64,000 bases of DNA from Histoplasma ohiense (Eukaryota > Ascomycota > Eurotiomycetes > Onygenales > Ajellomycetaceae): contig JAEVHH010000004.1 in assembly GCA_017607445.1 (NCBI GenBank), forward strand, positions 868,001-932,000. Reading direction: 5' to 3'. The notes under the pieces are model-generated. The model was not told the origin of the DNA, made no database searches, and was given only the letters and a program-made list of their open reading frames with translations. Below are positions 22,199 to 33,305 of the stretch, in pieces; the stretch's first letter is position 1; each line of letters opens with the position of its first letter. Both the position numbers and the translations under genes were made by a program.

Positions 22199-24372
22199 CG
22201 ATACAATATACCGACGGGGAAAGCTTCAGGAAATGGGGCGGCGGAATGACGTCATTAATTTCATCAAGTGCACCTTTGAACAAATTTTGGTTGGGTTTCT
22301 GTATTAAATAATTATTAATTGATTAACGAAGGCGTTTATTTTGGACGTAAAAAAGATGTATGAAAACCACTAATGTCTTTCCAGGGTGTTGTGTGGAATT
22401 AATTCAGTCATCTTACCGACTATGTGTAGCTACAAATATATCTACCCCTTTCTGTCTTTCCGATGCCTTTGTCCGGCGTGAGCCCGCGAGTACTTTTTGG
22501 AGATCTATTCTCAATATAACAACAATGTGATTGTCCCAAGGTCCAAGAAAATCTATTGAATATATAAGTACCAGGATCAGTGCTGGCGGGTTATTCACCA
22601 ATGACCGGCGATCAACGCGCTTAATTTTGTCGATCTACTGCAAGCCACAGCCGAGGGACCCACTAGTCAAGCTGTATCAATTTCAACAAATCAGAAAAGC
22701 AGAAAAAGGCCTATTCAAAGCAATAGAAGTTGACGAATCGGGGTGGTAGGATAGTAGGAGCTTGGTGTGCAAGTTGGTATCATAGAGGGGGGGAGGAATC
22801 TCCAGGGAGTACGAGCTTTTGGGTATTTGTATAAAAAGTACAGTACATACCTTCGCTATATTGTTTGTTTGAAATTTAGTTCAACAGCCACCCAGGCGAT
22901 TAAAACTAGAGTGTTTTAGAAAATCTCAAAGAAACACAGTTTTCTCCATTGTCTCTCGTTTCGGGTTGGTGGCCAACGCCTCCTCCAAAAACGGAAAAAC
23001 ATGTTTTCTTTCTTCGGATACTGTTGTTTTAGATTGTGAAGGTAAATAGGAGAATTTAGGAGTGCGTTCAAAGCGGATGGCAAGAAAATAATATTAAAAT
23101 GAAACACATTGCATGAAGCGGGGGGGTAGAAAATGGATTTTATCAGGCCGGTTATGACTGGAAGTAAAACGGTACACAATAATTTATGTGTAAACAGTTT
23201 TCATAGTTTCATCACGATATATCATTCTGTTGTTTCTTTCAGCTCCAGTAGAGCATAGAAGACATCTAGAAGTAGAGCTTCGATTAACATAGGAACATTT
23301 TAACTCGGGCGGTGACACCCCTTTCAAATAATCAAGGGAAGGGTTTTAGCCACTTGAATATTACCAGGGCAATGGATAATGTGGCTAAATCTATTCCTCC
23401 ACAATTCCTACAAGAGCAAGTGGCAAAAAAGGAAAATGTCGAGATAAAGAATTATACATGATTCTAGCAAGACGCCAGCTGATTTTTAAAACCAGCTTTC
23501 TAAGTCAATGTCTCTGGCTCTTTGGCGGTTTTTGGCTTCATAGATTTGGAAGATGAGGGCTGACCGGTTTTGAAATAGAGGTAATATGGGGCTAAGTCTT
23601 TGATAAATAAGAATGGGAGTGGAAATGCATATTGAGACGCTGTAACACGCTTCCAAGGTGTTATAAATGGTGATTTGAAAATGTGGAAGTGCCGATGCTT
23701 ATGGTGGGCCAGAAAGAAATGACGGAAAGGTGAAGGCAGCATAATTGTTGGGTTATATGAACTCACAGATTTAACCAGCTTTGAAGTTTCACATTCGGTG
23801 CTGGATTTCCCATACTACCACGGAAGCAGGGACTCCCCATTAGAAAAATGGTGGTGGACGTAGTACTGTACATATGTAGAAAGGTATAAGGCACAAGCAG
23901 ATCATAAGGGTCCGATGAGACACGAGAAAACACAAATGCCCAAAAAATGGTAGGACACGAGGACGATGGATGGATAAGGTATTTGGGAAGGAAGAGCCAC
24001 GCAGGTGGCAGGGCTACTATTGAACTAGAATTTAAATCATCCATGACTCCAAAGCTCTCGCAAAGCCCAAAAGGTAGTCTAGAGAGAAATATAAAATAAT
24101 CGAGCGCTGAAAGACAGATATAAGTATCGATGCATATGGATGGGGAAGAATAAAGTAGATGAGTTCACCCAAAGCAAGGTGTTTAATCTCCGAATAAAAT
24201 TAAGCAATGGGAAAAGATGAGCTGGCCATCATCCCAAGGGTTGACAAAATACCCATTGAAAGATATGAATGGTGAATAAGAGAAATAATATATAACACAT
24301 TGAAATATAGGAGGTAGCTTGGTTACCGACCAATGCCCTGATTTCGCTCTGGAATTGTCGACCGAGCCCATT
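22199..24372. other. Intergenic, no supported gene
   Basis: About 2.2 kb downstream of both flanking genes. Two minus-strand ORFs (24044-23763 and 23766-23500) adjoin, but no splice joins their frames and neither is recognised. The rest is A/T-rich. Confidence 0.5.
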
Positions 24373-27300
24373 TCATGACTCATCCGAGTCCGGGTCTCCA
24401 TTTTTCTCAACTGGCGGGGACAGTTGGTCTACCTCTTGAATTGGAGGAGATGGCGGTGACTCGGGCTTGGGGGGTGAAGCGATTGACTTCGCCTGGACAA
24501 TCCCCAGAAGGTAGTCTCCTAGGTTGCCTGATCCGTCTATTTTATCCATTTTCGTTTTGAAATACTGAACGTCGGAGATCATTCTGGATAATTCTGAATG
24601 TTAGCTTTACAGGCCTACAAGGCTTTATAAAAAAGGAGATTAAGCAAAGCAAAGGACAGAAAAATGTTCTACCAACTAACCGTTCTTTACCACTCTCCGT
24701 TTTCAGTGCAGCTGCTTGGAACGCTTTCGTCCACTGTTCTCTATAGCTGGCGAAGACGGGATCCATGATCATCATCACTGTTGATTCTGGTAGATGCTTA
24801 GCCAGGACTCGATGGAGCGTACCGGTCTCCTTCGTCAAAGTCTCCATGTACGGACTGACGGCAGAGGTGTCCTGAACTTGATCCCAGTCAATCTTTTTCA
24901 TAGAATTGGCGTGGATAGAAGCGCGGGAGCTCATGATATCAACTAGCTTTTCATGGATACCAGATTGATGTTCTTGGTAAAGTCGTTTGACTTTATCAAA
25001 TTCAGCCATCAGTGTCGCGGAGGTGTGGTACCGGCGGATGAATTCACGAATGTAGGGGATAAGTGCGGTGATAAAGCTCAGTGCCTGAGAAGCGAGAGCA
25101 AGATGTTTCGTTGTTATATTTTTCAAGCCGGCACTTCTCGTGGCACCAGCACCGAGGATTAGCTGGGAAGAGCGGGAATTAAATAGCTTGAGGCATTCGA
25201 GGAAATTAAGTGCTATGTCGTGCACCATGCTTGGAATTCCCGTCATCAAATGCTCAAATTCATCAATTATTTTTAAAATCAGAAGCGCAGACCGCGGTAG
25301 AATATACTTCTGATCATCCACCACTGCGCCTCGTACTTTATCTTTTCCTGTGCTAGATACCCCGTTGCCATTCACCTCAGAGTTATCCTGCACCGTAGTC
25401 GATTCCTGGCTGCCATCTTCGGACTCCCAAATCCTCGAAGTTGAAACCCAAAGCTCTATATCTTGGGTACTCGCTCTGAGTATCCGAGACAGCAAGGCAT
25501 TCTCTTCGTCACCAAAATCTTTAGCGTCCCACCTATCTGAATCCATTACTTGCACGATTTTATGTTTGCTGCTATCGCCAAAGTTGGATATAAATTCCTT
25601 TATCTGGGTATCAACCACGTTTTTCAAAGCCGCGCCACTTCGACCAGAAATTGCTTCACACTCGTCGGCAAAAAGCTTGTTCAAGCTAAAATATCTCAGA
25701 AACTGCTCCAGTGAGCCGTGAGCTATCTGCTCTGAGCGAACTTTCAAAACTTTAACCATTTGCGACTGAACAATATCGACCGCCTGACCGAGAAGGCTCG
25801 ACATGTCAAGAACCTCCAATATCTCTTCCTGTGCTATAACAGGCGTGGCCCTGGAACGGCTAATTGCGTCTAGCGAACTCAGACTTGGACTTCGGCCGGG
25901 AGATCTTATCCCGCCAGTACTAGGAGGACTACTGAGTCCACTGGTAATATCCAGTAATACTTTAACTTGCACACTCAACCTCCGGAGGGATTCGCTAACG
26001 CTGGTGTATATTTTTGTTAGCATTAGGAATGCGTCGTCCGGATCGAGTGCCCGGAGATTACGCGCTAGTATCGATGACTTCTCTTGTTGATTTAGCCGGC
26101 GTCCTCCATGAGTCGATGAAGACATTATTGATTCGTTATCATCATCGCTTGAACTGGGCAGATGCCGCCGGATCGCATTTTTCATTTCGCGGAGAACAGC
26201 ACTTTTGAATGAGGTTGCAGCAGGCGCGGTGTATTTAGCTCGACCTAGACCGGCCAGTTCTGTTCTTAACCCTGACCTGAATCCACTATCCACAGTCATA
26301 TACGTTGGTAGACCAGATACGACTCTTCGATGACCCCTCCTTGAACGTTGGGACGCATCTCCTAGTCGGAGTAATGTGAGGTCGGGAGGAATACTCTCGA
26401 CATGTCGTCTTAGGTCCCCTATCAAGTAATCCAAGAACTGTCGTTCATACCCGAGCCCAATCCGATGTCTCAGTTGGCTCAAATCATGTGACGCCCCTTC
26501 CAAAGCTTTGATTCCTCGAAGATCTAGTAGAGTCTCCGGTAGTTGAGACTCGTTCAAGCGATCGTCACAACTTGTGAGTACCTGCTCACCCGCCGTAAGT
26601 CTTTCGACATTGTCCAGTTCATCTAGCGCGTTTTCAATATCACCATTTTCTACCATTTGCTCACATCGCGCCACGCATGTGATAACTTCTTTGAGTTGGC
26701 AAACGGCGTCGGCCAATTTTCTCACGTTCTCTCGCCTTCGGCGTAGGCTAACGACTTTTAGGCCTCCCAAAGCCATATCGTTGTCCAGCTTTGCTAAGTC
26801 TTTTCGCAGGGCTTGAATTTTTTGAACAGAATCTGTTGCTTCTCTGTGGAGCTCTTGTAGCGAACCGAGGGCAGCGAAGAAAGAAGTAGAGGCAGTTGAA
26901 ATGGAGGAAATAAGGTGGATTTCCACGGTATCGAGATACCATGATAATTTCTCTTGCAAAATCGCATTTGTTGCCAGTGCCTTTCTACTAGAAGATGGGC
27001 GTGAGTCGAAGGCGCCATTAGGAGCTTTCTCATCAGAAGGCTTTGGAAGGGATCGGACAACCTCTGATCGCTCAGAAACGATATCAAATGTCCGGGGGTT
27101 TTCAAGGTGGAAATCCTCATCAAAGTAAACGCTTGGAATAGTGGACAATGGTGCAGTAGCCGGACCCCGGGCCCGCTGGCCTGAAGACCTTCTTCGCGGG
27201 GTGGAATATTCCGACACCGGAGTGAGGGATGATTGCTGGCCAGATAGTCTCCTTTCCAATTGACCACTCAACAGTGTATAGACATCTCCAGATAGAGAGG

Positions 27301-27864
27301 AGGCGCTGCTCGTTCTAAATAGGAGCGGGTCTCTTTCTTCGCCATGCTCCTTTGAACCGCGTAAGGTGTCATATAACGATCCAACCTGGGAGAGGTATGG
27401 TTGAAATGCCTTGGGATCGACGTGAGGGATGTTGGTTAAAGTAACGGGTGGGATATCTCGAGTAGTCGGCGGTTTGTACCCGCTTGACAGAGCGGAGGCA
27501 TGTGGTAGCAGACCAGTGCGAACTATAGGTTGCTGTAGAAGGGTAGAAATGGCTAAATAAAGAAATTAAGATAGAAGATCAGCATTGCTTTCGAAGCTAC
27601 TTTACACACAAGACCCAAGAGCACGAATAACGAACCATTGTGTCCAGCTTCCGTTATTGACCCATGATGAAGTGAAGAGTCCAAAGCTCCTCCTACGCCC
27701 CCGTTAATCGAACTAGCGGTCGAGCTTCGCCTGGAATCATAACGCGGTCGATGAGGGAAACGTCCGCTAGGATCATACTGACTGGACGTATGCTTCGTAG
27801 GCGAGGAAACTGAGGCGATAGTGGTTAAGTTTTCCACCGACTTAGGCCGGTCGGAAGAGATCAT
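24373..27864 (-). CDS. VPS54: GARP complex subunit Vps54
   Basis: Vps54 is the large subunit of the GARP tether (Vps51-54), which captures endosome-derived vesicles at the trans-Golgi. Exons 27864-27636, 27552-24681 and 24583-24373 join in frame to 1103 residues with GT-AG introns. About 170 N-terminal residues are Ser/Pro/Arg-rich and disordered. Next comes the helical Vps54-N region with coiled coil (L-Q-E-L-H-R-E-A ... R-R-R-R-E-N-V-R-K-L-A-D-A-V). The C-terminal helical domain carries K-H-L-P-E-S-T-V-M-M-I-M-D-P-V-F-A-S-Y. The end D-V-Q-Y-F-K-T-K-M-D-K-I and G-N-L-G-D-Y matches the Vps54 family before an acidic, Pro-rich tail. It is divergent from MCM5. Confidence 0.92.
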
Positions 27865-28365
27865 ATCGAAGGAAACACCACAGCTGGTGGTGACGAGCGG
27901 TCGTGACAGAAGATCATCATATAACTAAATCCGGGGTGAGACTCGACCTGTAAGGAAAAGCAGAAAGAACGCGACAACAAAATGAAACCATCAATCCCGT
28001 GACTTTGCGCCAGGGGTATATCGTCATCCACCTTGAAACCCAGCTGTCAGGCGCCCGCGGATATTGCTCCTTGATACCGGGTGATCTTGAAGGATAGTTG
28101 TTCTGCTGGTGGCTTAGTCGATATTGCCCAATCAGACGGCAGTCGGCAGAACTCCGAATCCTTCTCACCGCTTCGGCCCGGAGGCAGATTTATCCGTCGT
28201 GAACACGCCAAGAAACCACTTTACACGTGGGAGAGGATCAACGCGTCGCGTTCCTCACCTGAGGGAGAAAGATTTCTCATTGCCAATTAACAGCAGACAA
28301 CTTCTTCAGACTCATACCTCCATCCATAACAAAGCCCCTAGACCCAGTGCTAGATTGTCATCACC
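27865..28365. promoter_or_regulatory. Bidirectional VPS54-MCM5 promoter
   Basis: 501 bp between the two start codons of divergent genes, so both promoters must lie here or overlap it. The MCM5-proximal half holds the ACGCGT site annotated separately. Confidence 0.7.
28241..28246. promoter_or_regulatory. MCB-type site ACGCGT upstream of MCM5
   Basis: ACGCGT followed by CGCG lies about 120 bp upstream of the MCM5 start. ACGCGT is the MluI cell-cycle box bound by MBF (Mbp1/Swi6) in yeasts, which drives G1/S genes including MCM genes. Position and target fit, but binding is inferred. Confidence 0.5.
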
Positions 28366-30745
28366 ATGGATAGAAGAACACCATACTCGTTGAGCGTGCT
28401 CCAACCGCAAACGGATGGGCTGGGGGAACCACGCACAAGAATCCAGGCACAGTTACGGGAGTTCATCTTGGCCTTCCAGCTGGATAATACATTCATTTAC
28501 AGGTAAACTCTGAGTTTCTGTCAGCTATGTAGAGTATAGGGCATTTTTGTTGCTGCGATGTACGTCAATTAATCTGAGTATATTATAGAGACCAAATTCG
28601 ACAGAATGTGTTGATCAAAAAGTACTATTGCGATGTTGATATCGCTCACCTCATCGCATACAACGAAGAACTAGCCCACAGGCTAACCACAGACCCGGCA
28701 GACACAATCCCACTTGTAAGTGCCGTGCCTATTTGTTGATGGATAGCGACTTATTTCCTTTTTCATTACAATTTTCGCAGTTTGAAGCCGCTCTCAAACA
28801 ATGTACTCAAAGAATCGTGTACCCATCCGAACGAGATATCGAACTCCCTGAACACCAACTCCTGCTCCACTCGAGTGTATCACATATCACTATTCGAGAG
28901 CTGAATGCCACCAATATATCTCATTTGGTCCGGATCCCAGGTATTGTTATAGGAGCGTCTACAATATCATCTAAAGCTACTCGTCTACACATAACCTGTA
29001 AGAACTGCGGGGAACGTGAAAATATCATTATCGACGGCGGATTCTCAGGTATCACTCTCCCAAGGCAATGCAAGCGCCCTAGAGAAAAGGACCAAGACCC
29101 ATGCCCTCTCGATCCGTACGTGATAGAGCACGAGAAATCCCAGTTCGTTGATCAGCAGGTGCTCAAGCTGCAGGAAGCGCCTGACCAAGTGCCTGTCGGA
29201 GAACTGCCTCGACATATCCTCATATCTGCAGATAGATATCTTGCCAATCGTGTCGTCCCTGGTTCAAGGTGTACTGTTATGGGGGTGTTTTCAATTTATC
29301 AAGCCAAGGGCAGCAAAAACGCAACTAAAAGCGCCGTCGCTATTCGAAACCCGTATCTTCGTGCGGTTGGGATAAGCACTGATGTAGACCACACTGCCAA
29401 AGGCAATTCTGTCTTCTCAGATGAAGAGGAGCAGGAATTCTTGGAAATGAGCAGACGTCCAGATCTCTACCAGGTCTTCGCTGATTGCATCGCTCCATCA
29501 ATTTATGGAAATCAAGATATTAAAAAGGCGATAGCTTGTCTCCTCATGGGTGGATCGAAGAAAATCCTCCCTGACGGCATGAAACTTCGAGGAGATATTA
29601 ATGTGCTGCTACTAGGTGATCCTGGTACCGCTAAGTCCCAATTGTTGAAATTCGTGGAAAAGGTGTCTCCAATTGCCATCTACACTTCTGGCAAAGGCTC
29701 GTCAGCTGCTGGTCTTACTGCCTCCGTCCAGCGGGACACCACAACCCGTGAATTCTATCTCGAGGGTGGTGCAATGGTTCTTGCAGATGGTGGCGTTGTC
29801 TGTATCGATGAATTTGACAAGATGAGAGACGAAGATCGAGTCGCCATCCACGAAGCTATGGAACAGCAGACCATTTCCATTGCAAAAGCTGGTATTACCA
29901 CAATACTCAATTCTAGAACGTCCGTTCTCGCAGCTGCAAATCCAATCTTCGGACGATATGATGATTTGAAAACGCCGGGCGAAAATATCGATTTTCAAAC
30001 TACTATCCTGTCCCGATTTGATATGATATTTATTGTCAGAGACGAGCATGAAAAAGGCCGTGATGAGAGAGTTGCCAGACATGTTATGGGCATTCACATG
30101 GGAGGGAGAGGAGTAGAAGAACAGGTTGAAGCGGAGATCCCAGTTGAAAAAATGAAGAGATACATCAGCTACTGTAAATCGTAAGTCATAGACTAACAGC
30201 CAACCAGCCATTAATACCCAAGCAAGTCCCCAATATTAACAAACTGCTTCAGACGCTGCGCTCCACGACTCTCCCCAGAAGCCGCAGAAAAGCTTTCCTC
30301 GCACTTCGTCTCGATCCGCAAGCAAGTACACAAAGCTGAACTAGATGCCAACGCCCGCTCCTCAATTCCCATCACAGTCCGCCAGCTCGAAGCCATCATT
30401 CGCATCAGCGAATCCCTCGCAAAACTTACCCTCTCCCCCATCGCGACGGAAGAGCATGTCGACGAGGCCATCCGACTCTTCCTCGCCTCTACCATGGACG
30501 CAGTCACACACGGTGAGGGCCAAGGCAGCAAAGAATTACTGGCGGAGGTTGGCAAAGTTGAAGACGAGCTGAAACGGCGACTACCGATTGGATGGAGTAC
30601 GAGCTTGGCTACGCTGCGGAGGGAATTTGTGGATGGAAGAAATTACAGCGAGCAGGCATTGAATCGGGCCTTGTTTATTCTCCAACGACGGGAAACGATA
30701 CAATTTAGATCTGGAGGTTCCCAGATTTATCGACATGGTCCTTGA
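28366..30745 (+). CDS. MCM5: DNA replication licensing factor Mcm5
   Basis: Mcm5 is one subunit of the MCM2-7 replicative helicase loaded at origins in G1 and acting in the nucleus. Exons 28366-28502, 28589-28715, 28781-30180 and 30253-30745 join in frame to 718 residues, the normal size. The zinc-finger cysteines are C161, C164, C185 and C196. Walker A is G-D-P-G-T-A-K-S at 367-374, Walker B with the MCM signature I-D-E-F-D-K-M is at 430-436, and the arginine finger is S-R-F at 499-501. The C-terminal winged-helix region ends shortly after R-S-G-G-S-Q-I-Y. The start gives M-D-R-R-T-P-Y-S, typical of fungal Mcm5. No lesions. Confidence 0.97.
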
Positions 30746-31126
30746 CTTTTTCTTTCTATTTATTTCTGTTTCTTTCTTTCTTTCTTTCTATTTTTTATTT
30801 TATTTTTTTTTTCCCCATACGTTTTGCTTACCCCTGGCTTGATATGTTACATCACATTTGTTGCACAGATTAAGAAAACGAGTCAAGAAGGCGGCTTCAG
30901 GATTTTTCGGCAAGTTACAGATGGTCAACGGCTATGCAGATGGTGTTTATGAGGAGTTCTACTTTTGTTTCACAACCCACATATGACAACATAAATAATA
31001 TCACGACACACGACACTAAAATATAACAACGCAATAAATATTTCATCAGATCAAATCTTATGACGCGGATTATCAGGTTTCCTTGACTATTCATTTTCCA
31101 GAAGCTGCCTGGAAGGATGTATATTT
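30746..31126. other. Intergenic 3' region of MCM5
   Basis: About 380 bp including a (TTTC)n tract at about 30758-30790 directly after the MCM5 stop. Presumed 3' UTR. No gene. Confidence 0.6.
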
Positions 31127-33305
31127 TCAGAGGTTGGCTGCTTGCTGCTGTTCTCCCACCCTCCTCGGTTTCTTCTCCCATATAAACAATGATGCTAAAA
31201 CCGACACGCCTGAAAACGCAGTTAAGAATACATTTTGCTTATTATACCCCTCCCCAAACGCCTACCGCACGGCGATCCGTTGGGCGGATGTTAAATCGTC
31301 AATTGCAGCGAGCGAGTCTGAGATGGCTCGAAGTTGAGAGGGGCTGATCACGGAGGCCATCTTTGGTCTGAGACAGTTGTTGAGGATTGTCGAGCTACAT
31401 TGTCAAAAAGGCGGATCAATGGCAGTTCAGCAAGCAAGATACCAGGGACAATCAGTCATCGTATAATATTGCTAGTGATATCGTGCTGGCCAAAACGCGA
31501 ACTTGTGTGAGAGCCCCCATTGCTACTCCTATTGGTTTAAACATCATTAGCTTTTCTAATATTCGTAACATGAGCTCTAATTCACAGTACCTAAATGAGG
31601 CTCCTTTATTACCAGCGGCGCAAGTGTTAGTATGGTAGTCAAACTCAACCCAAACCCAAGTCCCATAAGTGATTCGTAACCGTACTACTGCGGCGAGACC
31701 TCAAATGAATGGGTTGGCAGCGTGCATGTTAATCCCACTGCGATGAAGTGCAAAATGGATCCCAGAAGTATCAGATAAAAAGGGGGGATTTTGAGGTTAG
31801 AGGTGAGTATGCCGGAAACGGATGCGGCAAGTGGAGATGTGAGTAGTAAGGGGAGTAAGGCCAGGCCTGCTTCTACCGAGGAAAGTCCACTAACAGCTTG
31901 AGCACGTTGGGGGATATTGACGACGATTGCAACAAATGGGAAGCCGGTGAAGAAAGCAGTGCTTGATTCTCGTACATGTACATATCAATATTGGACACAT
32001 CTTACTTAAGAAGTGACTGTTGAGGGGGGACGAGTTAGGTGAAGGGGGAACGAAGTTTACTCATGCCATCATAGCTGCCAACAACCTATTCTTGAGAGGT
32101 CGAAGTGGGAAAACAGGCTCCTGTAATGAAGTCGATTTTTCAAGAAACAATTCCCAGAAAACAAACAGAATACCAGCGATACCTCCAACGCAGAAAGTAG
32201 ATATAGTAACAGCGTCACTCCAGGAATAGCGAGTGCCAGCCTCCTCTAAGGCGAAAACGAGTAGAATAGAAGATGCGAGGAGTAGAAACACACCAACAAC
32301 GTCTACTCTTCTGAGTGCCGCTCCGGAGATCTTGGCCCGCAAATGATCTGTGAACTTCACGTCCGGTCGATGATGGCAAAATTAAGGCCACAATCCCAAT
32401 TTCAGACGCATCCCGCCGGTGCGCTATATGAGAAAATCTGGTAAATATATCCACTTCAGCAGTTACAATGGACAGAGTGCTCGCACATACTTCAACAGAA
32501 ATATCCACCTCCATGCGGAGTTGTTACTGATTGCTCCCCCAAGGATGGGACCGAGCACACTCGCGATAGCAAAAACGGAGGCTATTATCGCAAGATATTT
32601 CCCAAATTTTTCCGGGGGAACTAAGGTCGGCGCTATCACCATAATCATGGAATATATTCCAGATGGCCCCATGCCTTGAAAGGCACGGAAAATAATACTG
32701 TTCACACTCGGTTAGCGTCGTGAGAAGCTTCTGTCACGGCACTTTTTAGGCTTACAGTTTCACAACGTCATTTGTAGCACCGCAAAGGATCGAGAAGACA
32801 GTGAACAAAGACAAGGCCAGTAGGAACATAGACTTCCTGCCGAATACATCTCCCAATTTGGCGTATATCACGAGGAATCCTCCACTATCGTGTAAGTGCA
32901 AGGATTATAACCAAAGGTAGAATGTAATAAGAAAAGTGTACATACAATATTACCAGTATAGGTCAAAAGATAAGACGTAACAATCCAATCTCGCTTTCCA
33001 AACCCGCCAAGAGCATCGGTGATAGAAACCAGCGAAGTACTGACGATTGTAGTCTCCAGCGTGGCAAAGAACAGGCTCAGCCAGATGCTATATCTCGAGT
33101 GATTAGTTTGAACTGTTTCTTCCCATTAACGCAACTCACCCAGAAGTCAAGAGATACATTCGCCAGCCGCGAATGTATGGAGAATTTCCCTCATTCTCTG
33201 CATTTGGTTCTCATTGTCATGGTCAATTTTATCTTTGACTTGAGATATTTCGTGATCCGGGTTCCCTGCATCGGGATATATCCTTTCAGGCTCCGAAGCC
33301 GCCAT
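31127..33305 (-). pseudogene. MFS drug/H+ antiporter-type transporter, inactivated
   Basis: Pieces of a 14-helix-type major facilitator read along the minus strand in order. They are an ATG at 33305, I-W-L-S-L-F-F-A-T-L-E-T-T-I-V-S-T, the loop motif Y-A-K-L-G-D-V-F-G-R-K, F-R-A-F-Q-G-M-G-P-S-G-I-Y-S-M-I, L-G-P-I-L-G-G-A-I-S-N-N-S-A-W-R-W-I-F, L-L-L-A-S-S-I-L-L-V-F-A-L-E-E-A-G, and the C-terminal half to a TGA at 31127. Several introns are still recognisable. Lesions: a frame change at about 33198-33220, another near 32405-32412, another at about 32360-32378, an in-frame TAG at 31685-31687 and a second at 31262-31264. This many independent hits mean a true pseudogene. The ancestor probably exported drugs or toxic metabolites across the plasma membrane. 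Confidence 0.85.

Noticed and set aside
23500..24044. Two adjoining minus-strand ORFs that might be exons of one gene
   Set aside because: No donor/acceptor pair joins their frames and neither has a recognisable domain.
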